Source of the DNA: Chryseobacterium sp. OSA05B
GTDB taxonomy: Bacteria; Bacteroidota; Bacteroidia; Flavobacteriales; Weeksellaceae
DNA: 64,000 bases
Direction of reading: 5' to 3'
NCBI RefSeq assembly: GCF_019970065.1
Contig: NZ_JAHXYH010000008.1
Location: 1-64,000, forward strand
The position numbers and the translations under genes were made by a program. The notes beneath the pieces were generated by a model. It had not been told where the DNA came from and ran no database searches. It saw only the letters and a list, made by a program, of their open reading frames with translations. Each line of letters starts with the position of its first letter. Positions within the stretch are counted from its first letter, which is position 1. Below, in pieces: positions 54,942-62,749 of the stretch.

Positions 54942-56324
54942 TTAGCTAAGATCAGTCTTAAATTTAATTAATCTTTCTTCAAATTGCGCAAATTTCTCAT
55001 TAAAATCAATATTTTCTCCTAATTGATGGCTTCGTTTTAAATTTGCCAAATCATTTTCAAATTGTTCCAACAATGACGAAAATCTATTATTTCCTTTCCC
55101 CTTAAGTTGTCCAGACAATCTATCCCTGAGCTGAAGCATTTCCCGACTTATAGTCTCCTGCTCTGTAATGGCATAATCCTCAGTCTGCGTTACGGAATGG
55201 TGTCCCAGCATTTCTTTAACGACATTAATCGGCACGCCATTGTTAAGGGTAATGGTACTGGCAAAGGTACGCCTTGCTTTATGCGTGTTGAGCTTACTGT
55301 GGATATTACAAAGCTCTGCTATTTCTTTAAGGTATTCATTCATTTTCTGATTAGATTTCACTGGCAATACTGATCCTCTTGAAATACAGATAGGGTGATA
55401 CTTATATCTTTCAATGATCTCTAAAGCTTTCGGTAGTAGAGGAATATCTGTGTCTGATTTAGATTTTTGGCGGCTGCTCATAATCCACTGTTTACCATCG
55501 TCACCCTGCTTAATATCCTCTTTTTTTAACTGATAGGCATCAATATAGGCAAGACCTGTATAACACTGAAAAACAAAAACATCCCGTATGGTAGAAAGCC
55601 TCTCTGTTGAAAACTGCTTACTTTCAAGGGCATATAGTTCAGCTTTAGTCAGAGGTTTCCTTTTGATTTTGGTTTTTTTGCCCTTGAAAAGCTTAAATGG
55701 GTCTGCAAGAATAATTTCCTTAGCAATAGCGCGAAGAACAATCTTTTTGAAGTTGGCAATATATTTCAAAGTTGTATTGTTCGCACATTTCCGAACAACT
55801 TTTAAATACATTTCATAGTCTTTGATAAATTCATAATTGAGTTCGCGAAACTCAAGGTCCTCTCTGCTGTATTTAAAAAGAATAAATTCCTGCACATGTG
55901 ACCTTGCAGTCACAAAACGGGTATGCGTTCCAAGAGCATATTCAGTAGGAACCAATGCAAACACTTCATCGTTATGCTCCTGAAATTCCTGAAGAACTTT
56001 AGATTTCGACGGATTATTACCTTTCACAAAGTCAATAATGCGCATTGCCGTAATTGTCTTTCCTTCATTGATCAATTCAGTTCTATAGTTACTGACATTA
56101 GTCAACAATGAATCAAGAAAAAAATTAAGACTTCTTGCATCCTCTTTTGTCCCTACAGCCCTTTCTGTATTCTGATCCCATCTTTTGGCATCCCATTTTC
56201 TTTTAGTCGAGGTCTCTTTAGGTACTCCATTGACAGTAACTCTCAAGTACACATATCTGATCATATCAGATTTTCTTTTTGGGGTCTTCAGAAAGAAGGT
56301 TAACCCATAACTGTTTTCCAGCAT
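54942..56324 (-). CDS. tyrosine recombinase / integrase of the conjugative element
   Basis: A 460-residue site-specific integrase. It has an Arm-type N-terminal domain (YVYLRVTVNGVPKETSTKRK), a SAM-like core-binding domain (residues 105-210) and a catalytic domain with HKARRTFAST (near 345-352), LGHHSVTQTEDYA with the tyrosine near 382. The segment carrying the first catalytic arginine reads CYTGLAYIDA without Arg, as in IntDOT-type enzymes. The extended C-terminus is charged. It catalyses integration and excision; it stands 276 bases from the 3' end of tRNA-Ser. Confidence 0.88.
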   Translation of the reverse strand: MLENSYGLTFFLKTPKRKSDMIRYVYLRVTVNGVPKETSTKRKWDAKRWDQNTERAVGTKEDARSLNFFLDSLLTNVSNYRTELINEGKTITAMRIIDFVKGNNPSKSKVLQEFQEHNDEVFALVPTEYALGTHTRFVTARSHVQEFILFKYSREDLEFRELNYEFIKDYEMYLKVVRKCANNTTLKYIANFKKIVLRAIAKEIILADPFKLFKGKKTKIKRKPLTKAELYALESKQFSTERLSTIRDVFVFQCYTGLAYIDAYQLKKEDIKQGDDGKQWIMSSRQKSKSDTDIPLLPKALEIIERYKYHPICISRGSVLPVKSNQKMNEYLKEIAELCNIHSKLNTHKARRTFASTITLNNGVPINVVKEMLGHHSVTQTEDYAITEQETISREMLQLRDRLSGQLKGKGNNRFSSLLEQFENDLANLKRSHQLGENIDFNEKFAQFEERLIKFKTDLS

Positions 56325-56428
56325 AATTCAACAATTTTTAAATGTTAGTAAATGTCGAATTAAAGTGTCCCTAAGTCAAGTCGTTAACGCCTTTTACCTA
56401 TTGATAAACAATCGATTACATCAATTTC

Positions 56429-56474
56429 TGTGGCAATTATTCTGAGATTTTAAAAGTGCCACGAAGTTGCCACA
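56429..56474. repeat. inverted repeat upstream of the integrase (possible recombinase site)
   Basis: TGTGGCAA (56429-56436) faces TTGCCACA (56467-56474) with a further GTGCCAC between them. It lies between the integrase start and the tRNA, where arm-type binding sites for integrase and excisionase are expected. Confidence 0.4.
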
Positions 56475-56521
56475 TTGTTTTTGAGTGTTTTTGAAAATTA
56501 TGGCTATATAGCCCAAAAAAC

Positions 56522-56555
56522 AAAAAACCTGCAATTAATTAAAATTGCAGGTTTT
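56522..56555 (-). terminator. terminator downstream of tRNA-Ser
   Basis: AAAACCTGCAATT (56524-56536) pairs perfectly with AATTGCAGGTTTT (56543-56555). On the minus strand it ends in six T, fitting termination of the tRNA transcript. It can also work on the plus strand. Confidence 0.7.
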
Positions 56556-56600
56556 AACAAGCTTTGTAAGCATTTTTTGAGTTTTACTCTTACTTTTCAG

Positions 56601-56685
56601 CGGAGAGAGAGGGATTCGAACCCCCGGACCTGTTACAGTCAATAGTTTTCAAGACTATCGCAATCGACCACTCTGCCATCTCTCC
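56601..56685 (-). tRNA. tRNA-Ser (anticodon TGA)
   Basis: An 85-base cloverleaf on the minus strand: acceptor GGAGAGA pairing with TCTCTCC, anticodon stem ATAGT/ACTAT around CTTGAAA (anticodon TGA), long variable arm typical of serine, and T loop GGTTCGAATCC. CCA is not encoded. The gene's 3' end faces the integrase, the usual arrangement for a tRNA that serves as an attachment site. Confidence 0.93.
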
Positions 56686-56718
56686 TGAATCACGGCTATA
56701 CCGTTGTTTTCAGTGGTG

Positions 56719-56749
56719 CAAATATATAACGATTTTATATTTCTGCAAA
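56719..56749 (-). promoter_or_regulatory. promoter of tRNA-Ser
   Basis: On the minus strand TTTG (complement of 56746-56749), 19 bases, then TATATTTG (complement of 56719-56726): a full match to the Bacteroidota consensus, about 34 bases before the tRNA 5' end. Confidence 0.7.
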
Positions 56750-56897
56750 ACTTTTCCCTGATAAATTTTAACGAAACTTAATAATAGGCTTAAAATCAGG
56801 GGAATTATTTTTAGTCATTTCTTTAAAACAGATCCCAATTATTACGTTCCACAACTAAAACTGTAGTCTCAAAACTCCCTTGGGACTTTTGTTTTGC

Positions 56898-57125
56898 TTA
56901 AAGCTCCTTCACCTCTTCCCTACCCACAATGGAAATAAAGCTGTTTTTCAGAAGATCCGCCGGATATACAAACTGATCTCCGTTTTCTCCCTTCACCACA
57001 ATGGCGCCCTGCTCATCGTTCAGGCATTTGTCCAGCTGAGTTTGCATTTCATTCAGTTTTCCCTCCTTTATATCAATGGTGTAGGTTCCTGTGATGTGTT
57101 TTATTTGTATGATTTTGTTGTGCAT
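56898..57125 (-). CDS. small conserved hypothetical protein
   Basis: A 75-residue protein (QIKHITGTYTIDIKEGKLNE, then DEQGAIVVKGENGDQFVYPA). It seems to be a small beta-rich domain without signal peptide or membrane helix. The base composition and codon use are like the core genes nearby rather than the AT-rich element. I do not recognise the family. Confidence 0.55.
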   Translation of the reverse strand: MHNKIIQIKHITGTYTIDIKEGKLNEMQTQLDKCLNDEQGAIVVKGENGDQFVYPADLLKNSFISIVGREEVKEL

Positions 57126-57236
57126 GATGTTTTTTGATTGGGGGATAAATTTAGGGATTTTAGTTTAACTGAATATTATTTTGTTTTTAAACAAGTCAGA
57201 TATAGAAAAAACAGCCCCTTAATTGGGGCTATACTT

Positions 57237-57503
57237 TTAGAGATAAAAATTAATAATTTCATCACTTGCTTTACTAACCTCCAATTCAAAATAATCTTTA
57301 TATTCTTTTAAATCTATATCATTATTCGAATATGTGCATATAGATACAAACTCTGATGCCAGTCGAAACTTTTTTAATAAACCCTCCGGATCTATGATTC
57401 GATTATTCTTTTTCGTTAAGCCTTTTTTTCTCACAAAATTTGCTAATTGAAACTTTACCGATTCCTTAATTTTACCTTTCTCGTCTTGTTTTAAATTTAT
57501 CAT
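57237..57503 (-). CDS. small hypothetical protein
   Basis: About 88 residues from ATG 57503 (MINLKQDEKGKIKESVKFQL), an upstream ATG at 57521 adding six residues. The protein is charged and helical (DPEGLLKKFRLASEFVSICT) and has no membrane segment. No family recognised. It may be a real small gene near the end of the element. Confidence 0.4.
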   Translation of the reverse strand: MINLKQDEKGKIKESVKFQLANFVRKKGLTKKNNRIIDPEGLLKKFRLASEFVSICTYSNNDIDLKEYKDYFELEVSKASDEIINFYL

Positions 57504-57644
57504 ATATAAAATTTTAACCAAAAGTAATTATCCGTTTTTCTAGTGATGGCGAGTGTAAATCTTTTTTTTAGAAAAATATTATTCAGCCAATTTGTTAATA
57601 CTTAATACAAATTTAGACTGTTGACAATTATGGCTTGATGAGGA

Positions 57645-57902
57645 CGTGATTATAATTACATACGTTATAAAAAGCTGGCTAATGCTTTGGACGTAAAGGT
57701 AGAGGATATTAAAGAAGAAAGAAAAGCTCAGATCCAAAACAACGAGAATTCTACTCTTAATGATAATTCAAGTATCAACTATAATCAATTCTGTAATGTT
57801 CCTAATTATCTGTTAGAAAACCAACAGGAATACATCGTCCTATTGAAACAACAGATAGAAGCTTTAAAAGAGGAAAATAAGAAGTTAAAGTCCAGAAAAT
57901 AA
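57645..57902 (+). pseudogene. XRE-type regulator, N-terminus lost
   Basis: The open frame without an ATG starts RDYNYIRYKKLANALDVKVE, which is the end of an XRE helix-turn-helix domain, then an Asn-rich linker and a C-terminal coiled coil (QIEALKEENKKLK). Upstream the same frame has stops and the rest of the HTH is missing. It is therefore a 5'-truncated regulator gene. A terminator-like hairpin follows. Confidence 0.55.
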
Positions 57903-57927
57903 ATCTGTAAAACAGATCATTATACCC

Positions 57928-57957
57928 AAACTGCTCCACACCGGAAGCAGTTTTTTT
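57928..57957 (+). terminator. intrinsic terminator after the regulator remnant
   Basis: AAACTGCTCC (57928-57937) pairs with GGAAGCAGTTT (57943-57953) with one bulged A, followed by a T run to 57957. It suggests that the regulator gene was once transcribed on this strand. Confidence 0.65.
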
Positions 57958-58014
57958 GTTTGTGGCCGTTACCCCGTGCTACAACCGTCGGGAGTCCCTT
58001 GCATCAGTCCCTCT

Positions 58015-58034
58015 ACCCCCTTACACAAGGGGGT
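58015..58034. repeat. GC-rich perfect hairpin
   Basis: ACCCCCTT (58015-58022), loop ACAC, AAGGGGGT (58027-58034). No T run follows on either strand, so it is not a standard terminator. It may be part of a dispersed repeat of the genus. Confidence 0.5.
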
Positions 58035-58475
58035 ATCTCCCCTTCCATAAGTGGATAAAACCCGTTCATCAACCGGGTCTAGGTCGTTCAGTAACAACCT
58101 ACAGACACTTACAAAGAGCCTGCAACCACTTCAGTAACCGGAGAGAGCCCGTTTACAGACCATCAGGAAGGAGTTTAGAGCTGGCTGAAGGATAAAAACC
58201 TCAACATGGCTCTAAGAAATCTGTGTTATCTGAGAAATCTGCGGGAGATAAAAACTGAAACAGTAGGTTTTGGCTGAAGCCGGATGAAATTTTGAATAAA
58301 ATAAGTTTCCGTTCAATGGAAAACTAAAGATTTTCATGAAACGGTGGGGTTTATATATATATCTTTTAAACCACCCCGTCAAAAATTCTTTGAATTTTCG
58401 CCACCCCTCCGGAGGAGGGGAATGTGATCCCACTAATTAAAAGTTTTGTGGCAAGAAAAGGGATAAAGTGAAATA

Positions 58476-58502
58476 AAAAAAGCGCACCCACCGGGTACGC
58501 TC
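58476..58502 (-). terminator. terminator of trxB
   Basis: On the minus strand AGCGTACC pairs with GGTGCGCT (one wobble pair) and is followed by seven T (complement of 58476-58482). It lies just after the trxB stop. Confidence 0.7.
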
Positions 58503-58522
58503 TGTATTGTAAAAGCTGAATA

Positions 58523-59464
58523 TTAATGTAATTCAGCAAGATATTTCTCTGCATCCATAGCAGCCATACATCCGCTTCCTGCAGCGGTGATTGCCTGTCT
58601 GTAGATATGATCCTGAACATCTCCTGCAGCAAATACACCCGGAAGATTGGTTCTTGTAGACCCTTTTTCAGTAAGTATGTATCCGTTTTCATCAAGATCG
58701 ATTTGTCCCACGAAAATATCGGTATTCGGCTTGTGACCGATGGCGATAAAGATACCGTCTACATCTACTGAAGACTTCTCCTGAGTCTGGTTGTTGATGA
58801 TCATTGCTCTTTCTACCAGGCTGTTCTCCCCTTCAATTCCAATTAATTCATGGTTGAATTTCACTTCGATATTCGGGGTGTTTTCTACTCTGTGGATCAT
58901 AGCTTTGGAAGCTCTGAACACGTCTTTTCTTACCAGCATCGTTACTTTTTTCGTAAGCTTTGCCAGATAAGTCGCTTCTTCTGCCGCTGTATCTCCTGCT
59001 CCTACTACTACCACGTCTTTTCCTCTGTAGAAGAATCCGTCGCACGTAGCACATGCGGAAACACCGCCTCCTGCATATTTCTTCTCATCATCAAGGCCCA
59101 GATATTTTGCGGTAGCTCCTGTAGAGATAATTACTGTTTTGGCCAGGATTTCCTTATTTCCTGCGTATAATTTGTGAACACCGCCTTCTTCTTTGGAGAA
59201 TTCAGCTTTAGTGATCATTTCATAATGAACTTTAGTCTCGAATCTTTCCGCCTGCTTCTGCAGATCCATCATCATTTCAGGCCCTGTAATCCCTGCCGGA
59301 TATCCTGGAAAGTTATCAACCTCCGTAGTTGTGGTTAATTGTCCGCCCGGCTCCAAACCTGTGTATAATTCTGGTTTCAAGTCTGCTCTTGCTGCATAAA
59401 TAGCCGCTGTAAAGCCAGAAGGCCCGGATCCAACGATCACACAATCTAAAATGTTTTGTTCCAT
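58523..59464 (-). CDS. trxB: thioredoxin-disulfide reductase
   Basis: A 313-residue FAD enzyme that transfers electrons from NADPH to thioredoxin in the cytoplasm. FAD site VGSGPSGFTAAIYAARA at the start, redox-active CATC near residues 137-140 (ACATCDGFFYRGK), NADPH site VVVVGAGDTAAEEATYL, and the late FAD motif GVFAAGDVQDHIYRQAITAA. Length is typical. It has its own promoter and terminator, so it is a single-gene unit. Confidence 0.95.
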   Translation of the reverse strand: MEQNILDCVIVGSGPSGFTAAIYAARADLKPELYTGLEPGGQLTTTTEVDNFPGYPAGITGPEMMMDLQKQAERFETKVHYEMITKAEFSKEEGGVHKLYAGNKEILAKTVIISTGATAKYLGLDDEKKYAGGGVSACATCDGFFYRGKDVVVVGAGDTAAEEATYLAKLTKKVTMLVRKDVFRASKAMIHRVENTPNIEVKFNHELIGIEGENSLVERAMIINNQTQEKSSVDVDGIFIAIGHKPNTDIFVGQIDLDENGYILTEKGSTRTNLPGVFAAGDVQDHIYRQAITAAGSGCMAAMDAEKYLAELH

Positions 59465-59526
59465 AATTTACTTTGTTCAAAAAGATTTTAATTCAGACCG
59501 CTAATTTCGTAATTTTTAATGTTTTA

Positions 59527-59554
59527 TTAAAGTATTTTTAATGATACTTGTCAA
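59527..59554 (-). promoter_or_regulatory. likely trxB promoter
   Basis: On the minus strand TTGACA (complement of 59549-59554), then a 14-base gap and TACTTTAA (complement of 59527-59534), close to TAnnTTTG with the last bases changed. About 63 bases before the trxB start. Confidence 0.4.
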
Positions 59555-59877
59555 TATGAAATATGGGGGCTGTCGATTGGGAGGTATGTGTTTGAGTGTG
59601 GGAGGGTTTCGGAGTTGGAGAGTTGGAGGGTTTTAGAGTAAATGAGTTGGGGGAACGTTGTCAGTTGCTGGTTGCTGGTTCTTAGAGTTGAGATACCCTG
59701 GGTGCGGGGTGCGAGTTTCGGGTTTCTCAATGGACGAGTTTTTTTGGTTTGAGAGGTTGTTAGGTTCTGGTTGCTGGTTCGTAGTAATTAAGACAATAAG
59801 TTCAGCTTCTGATATCTGATGTCTTATATCCTAGCTGTTGACTAAAATCGAAAAAATATAATTTCAACCTTCAGCAC

Positions 59878-59912
59878 AATCCCTAATCCCTAATCCCTAA
59901 TCCCTAATCCCT
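59878..59912. repeat. heptamer tandem array AATCCCT x5
   Basis: Five exact tandem copies of AATCCCT, just before the esterase gene stop. The word resembles a telomere repeat by chance. The copy number may vary by slippage. Confidence 0.85.
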
Positions 59913-59934
59913 ACAACCTGCTACCTAATATCTG

Positions 59935-60831
59935 CTACCTAAAATTCACCATCCACTTCACCAGCTCATTCCCATCCACGATACTCCATGAATGAGGATG
60001 TCTTGTTCCGTCAGCACGGATGCCCCGGTCTTTGGTTTGGATCAGTTCTGCCTGTATATTTCCTGCTTTAAGTAATGTCTGATGGGCTTTTTCCAGTATG
60101 TAGGCGTTAAGTTCTTCGTAGGTTCGGTTTTTGTTTTCAAGCTGCCATTTCAGGGCAGGTTCACAGTAAAATCTTGTTTTAATATGCTTGAGATATTGGA
60201 TATTGCCTTCATCAGGAGATGCAGACATTAAGTAAGGTGAAAACGTTTTATATTTTTCGCGATTGATATCTGGTTTCCCTATTTCTTTTTCCAGAAGTTC
60301 CGTCAGGAACTTTCCTTCTTCTACAGCTTCGGGATCCGCATTTTTGGCTACATCTTTTTTGGCGTTATCATAGAGCTTTTCAAGATCGATTGGAGAATCT
60401 ACGACCAGCAGGCCTTTGGGTTGTAGAGGATCCTGATTTTTAATGAGGAAAGCCGTCATCAAAAGGGCAACATTTCCACCACCGGAAAAACCTCCGATGT
60501 ATATATTATCGGGCAAAATTTTGTTGCGTTTAAAGATCCTGTGTAAAGTTTTTGCGTACTCCTGCTTTTCAGATTCCGTTAAAAATAATTTCTGATTGTA
60601 GTCTAAAAGAATCGTAGTAACGCCTTTCTTTTCGATGTTTTTTAAAAATCCGGCTTCCGTTTTTGTATGTTGTATATTGCAGGGAAAGCAGGGAAATAGA
60701 ATAAGGACTGCTTTCTGATCCGGTGCAATAGTTAATTCATAATGACTCCCTTTTATCTGTCCTAAAACATTCTGAGTCGCAAAAACCATTATAACCGCAG
60801 ACAAAACAATCAGGAAAACACTTTTTCTCAT
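59935..60831 (-). CDS. exported alpha/beta hydrolase, esterase-like
   Basis: A 298-residue protein with a signal peptide (ending NVLGQ). It has a nucleophile elbow GGFSGGGNVALL (Ser near residue 114), an aspartate candidate in VVDSPIDLEK and a late histidine in HPHSWSIVDG. Overall this is an alpha/beta hydrolase resembling esterase D or peptidase-like proteins. Two cysteines (CFPC) stand near residue 50. Substrate unknown. It is flanked on both sides by short repetitive DNA. Confidence 0.7.
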   Translation of the reverse strand: MRKSVFLIVLSAVIMVFATQNVLGQIKGSHYELTIAPDQKAVLILFPCFPCNIQHTKTEAGFLKNIEKKGVTTILLDYNQKLFLTESEKQEYAKTLHRIFKRNKILPDNIYIGGFSGGGNVALLMTAFLIKNQDPLQPKGLLVVDSPIDLEKLYDNAKKDVAKNADPEAVEEGKFLTELLEKEIGKPDINREKYKTFSPYLMSASPDEGNIQYLKHIKTRFYCEPALKWQLENKNRTYEELNAYILEKAHQTLLKAGNIQAELIQTKDRGIRADGTRHPHSWSIVDGNELVKWMVNFR

Positions 60832-60915
60832 ACCAACAAAAAATAAAATCCTAAACTATCCCACTCTAAAACGCTCCCACACTAAAACTCTCATACTCTC
60901 CAACGCTAATACTCA

Positions 60916-61953
60916 TCAAACCTTCATCTTAATCTTATCCACATTGATAATCTTATACACCAACTCCTTGATCAGCTCAGCTTCTCCCATATTCACGGCT
61001 CCAAGGCCTTTTCCTTTCATATCGAATTCTCTTAAAATAGAAATAACTCTGGTGGCGTGTTTCAGGGGATACAGTCTTGCGCTTTCCGCATAATCTTTAA
61101 TGAAATAGGGATTAACGCCCATTTGTGAAGCAATGACCTGTGGCGGCTGTCCGGCCATGGTTTGGTAAATGATCACATTGGAAAAATAGCTGTATAGATT
61201 GGCGAGCATCATCACAAACGGGTTGTTCTTTGGGTTTTTACCCATAAAATGAGCAATCCTGAAGGCTGCATCGGCATTTTTGGTTCCTAAAGCTTTCTGA
61301 AGTTCAAAAACATTGTATTCTTTACTGATCCCGATATGGTTTTCTACGATCGTTCCATCCAGCATTTCACCTTCTTTAAGAATGATCTTGAGTTTGTTCA
61401 GTTCGTTGGCAATTCTTGAAAGGTCGTTTCCGAGATATTCTGCCAGTAGATTGGAGATATTCGGGGCAGTTTTGATTTTCAGCATTGCACATTCGTCTGC
61501 GATCCATTTGGGAAGATTGCTGTCTCTTACAGATTCACTTAGGAAAAGTGCTTTGGCTTTATCCAATGCTTTTGTCGCTTTTTTCCTGCTGTCAAGCTTC
61601 TTATGCTTATGGGCAAAAACAAGGACTGTAGAAGGAACCGGATTTTCCACATAGGTTTCCAGAACGCGGTTTTCTTCCTCATTGAATTTCAGATCCTGAG
61701 CTTCCTTAACGATGATCACCTGCCTGTCGCCCATCATCGGAAACTGTCTGGCAAGGGAAAGGATCTCCTGATAAGAAGTATCTTTTCCATACACTACCGT
61801 CTGGTTAAAAGCTTTTTCATCTTCCTCCAGAAAGTCGTGTTCAAGCACTTTTACAGCAGCATCAATAAAGTAAGGTTCTTCTCCGTGGAAAAAATAAATA
61901 GGTAAAACTTCTTTATTTTTAATATTTTTGAGGATTAAATCTAATTCTTTCAT
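60916..61953 (-). CDS. holA: DNA polymerase III subunit delta
   Basis: A 345-residue clamp-loader subunit. The N-terminal part has the family's YFFHGEEPYFIDAAVKVLE, then FPMMGDRQVIIVKEAQDLKF, an ATPase-like fold without an active site, and the C-terminal collar helices (KALGTKNADAAFRIAHFMGK). It opens the sliding clamp during replication, working with the gamma/tau and delta-prime subunits. Its start codon is only 7 bases from that of the divergent HsdR-N-like gene. Confidence 0.9.
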   Translation of the reverse strand: MKELDLILKNIKNKEVLPIYFFHGEEPYFIDAAVKVLEHDFLEEDEKAFNQTVVYGKDTSYQEILSLARQFPMMGDRQVIIVKEAQDLKFNEEENRVLETYVENPVPSTVLVFAHKHKKLDSRKKATKALDKAKALFLSESVRDSNLPKWIADECAMLKIKTAPNISNLLAEYLGNDLSRIANELNKLKIILKEGEMLDGTIVENHIGISKEYNVFELQKALGTKNADAAFRIAHFMGKNPKNNPFVMMLANLYSYFSNVIIYQTMAGQPPQVIASQMGVNPYFIKDYAESARLYPLKHATRVISILREFDMKGKGLGAVNMGEAELIKELVYKIINVDKIKMKV

Positions 61954-61960
61954 CTTATTA

Positions 61961-62392
61961 ATGGAACTTCCAAAACTGAATTTTCAGGAAACTTTTGATT
62001 TTAAATTCAAGAAAGACAAAGATAAGTTTTTTATTTATGACTTAGTCCGAAAAACTTACCTTCTGCTCACTCCTGAAGAATGGGTACGCCAGCACTGGAT
62101 TCACTATTATCTTACGGTAAAAGGCTATTCTGCATCTGCCCTGATCACAGAGAAAAAGATCCTATTGAACGGCCTTACCAAAAGAATAGACCTTCTGGTA
62201 ACGGAAAAAACCGAACCCGTAATCCTGATCGAATGCAAAGCCCCTCAGATCAAACTGACGGAGAAAACATTTGAACAGACAGCGAGATATAATTCCGTCA
62301 TTGGAGCGAAAGAAATTATCCTTACAAACGGTCTTCATCATATCAATGCGTATTATGAAAATGAGCAATATCAATTCTATAAACCGGAATAA
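61961..62392 (+). CDS. type I restriction HsdR N-terminal domain protein (stand-alone)
   Basis: A 143-residue protein from ATG 61961 (MELPKLNFQETFDFKFKKDK), chosen over an upstream TTG inside holA. It matches HSDR_N-type proteins: TPEEWVRQHWIHYYL near residue 40, RIDLLV and the PD-(D/E)xK core VILIECKAPQIKL. No hsdM, hsdS or helicase part is near, so it is not a restriction system by itself. It is conserved as a single gene next to holA in Flavobacteriia (recollection). Probably a nuclease-fold protein of unknown role. Confidence 0.82.
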   Translation: MELPKLNFQETFDFKFKKDKDKFFIYDLVRKTYLLLTPEEWVRQHWIHYYLTVKGYSASALITEKKILLNGLTKRIDLLVTEKTEPVILIECKAPQIKLTEKTFEQTARYNSVIGAKEIILTNGLHHINAYYENEQYQFYKPE

Positions 62393-62749
62393 ACTGCTGT
62401 TTTTTTTTACCACAAAAGTTTTTGAACACTTTAGTTATTTTAAAGTACATACATTACGCAAAATAATTACACTTAAGTTTTTATGAAAATCTCTGATTTT
62501 CTGCTTATGTGATCTTATTTTTTTCAGGATGGTCATCTTTTGAAGCTAAAGTGATCTAAAGTGTTTAATGAATTAAAACTTTTGTGACTTTTGTGGTGAA
62601 ATAAAATTATAAAAGTTTAATTAACCACTTATATGAACCCTGCATTTCCAGCATAAGAATCTTTTGAAATTTAAGTATTCTTAAGGGTTTAAATATCAAA
62701 ACTTTTGCGACTTTTGTAATTAAGTAATCAAATAAGTTTAAAAACATCT
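62393..62749. other. intergenic region made of short repeats
   Basis: About 357 bases without a gene. It is largely built from copies of one unit, described in the next entry. The HAD gene start follows at 62750. Confidence 0.55.
62409..62722. repeat. three copies of an ACTTTTGTG-containing unit, one inverted
   Basis: The unit (CTAAAGTGTT, then AAAACTTTTGTG, then GTGGT) is present as its complement at 62409-62434, directly at 62556-62596, and again, diverged, at about 62684-62722 (AAAACTTTTGCGACTTTTGT). The first two form an imperfect inverted pair about 120 bases apart. It may be a small non-autonomous repeat element. Confidence 0.6.

Larger units (their letters stand above)
57903..58522. 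other. intergenic region with hairpins
   Basis: It holds the terminator at 57928-57957, a GC-rich perfect hairpin at 58015-58034, repetitive words (AACCTACAGACACTTAC, AAGAGCCTGCAACCACTT) and the trxB terminator near 58476-58502. Several ORFs can be drawn, but none has protein-like content. Confidence 0.45.
59465..59934. other. intergenic region rich in short repeats
   Basis: After the trxB promoter comes a G-rich stretch with repeated words (GTTGGAGAGTTGGAGGGTTT; GTTGCTGGTTGCTGGTTC and a second TTCTGGTTGCTGGTTC 110 bases on), then the heptamer array at 59878-59912. No gene seen. The G-rich words return as C-rich complements at about 60850-60905, on the other side of the next gene. Confidence 0.6.

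Noticed and set aside
56601..56685. duplicated tRNA 3' end as att site within the window
   Set aside because: I scanned by eye for the GAGAGAGGGATTCGAAC word elsewhere and did not find it; absence by eye is not proof.
57956..58195. 79-codon ORF over the GC-rich hairpin
   Set aside because: Composition is that of repeats and hairpins; the reading frame has no protein-like pattern.
59878..59912. telomere-like or CRISPR-like array
   Set aside because: The heptamers are directly adjacent with no spacers and no cas genes are present; it is a simple tandem repeat.
61961..62392. type I restriction system
   Set aside because: Only an HsdR-N-like domain; no methylase, specificity or helicase parts nearby.
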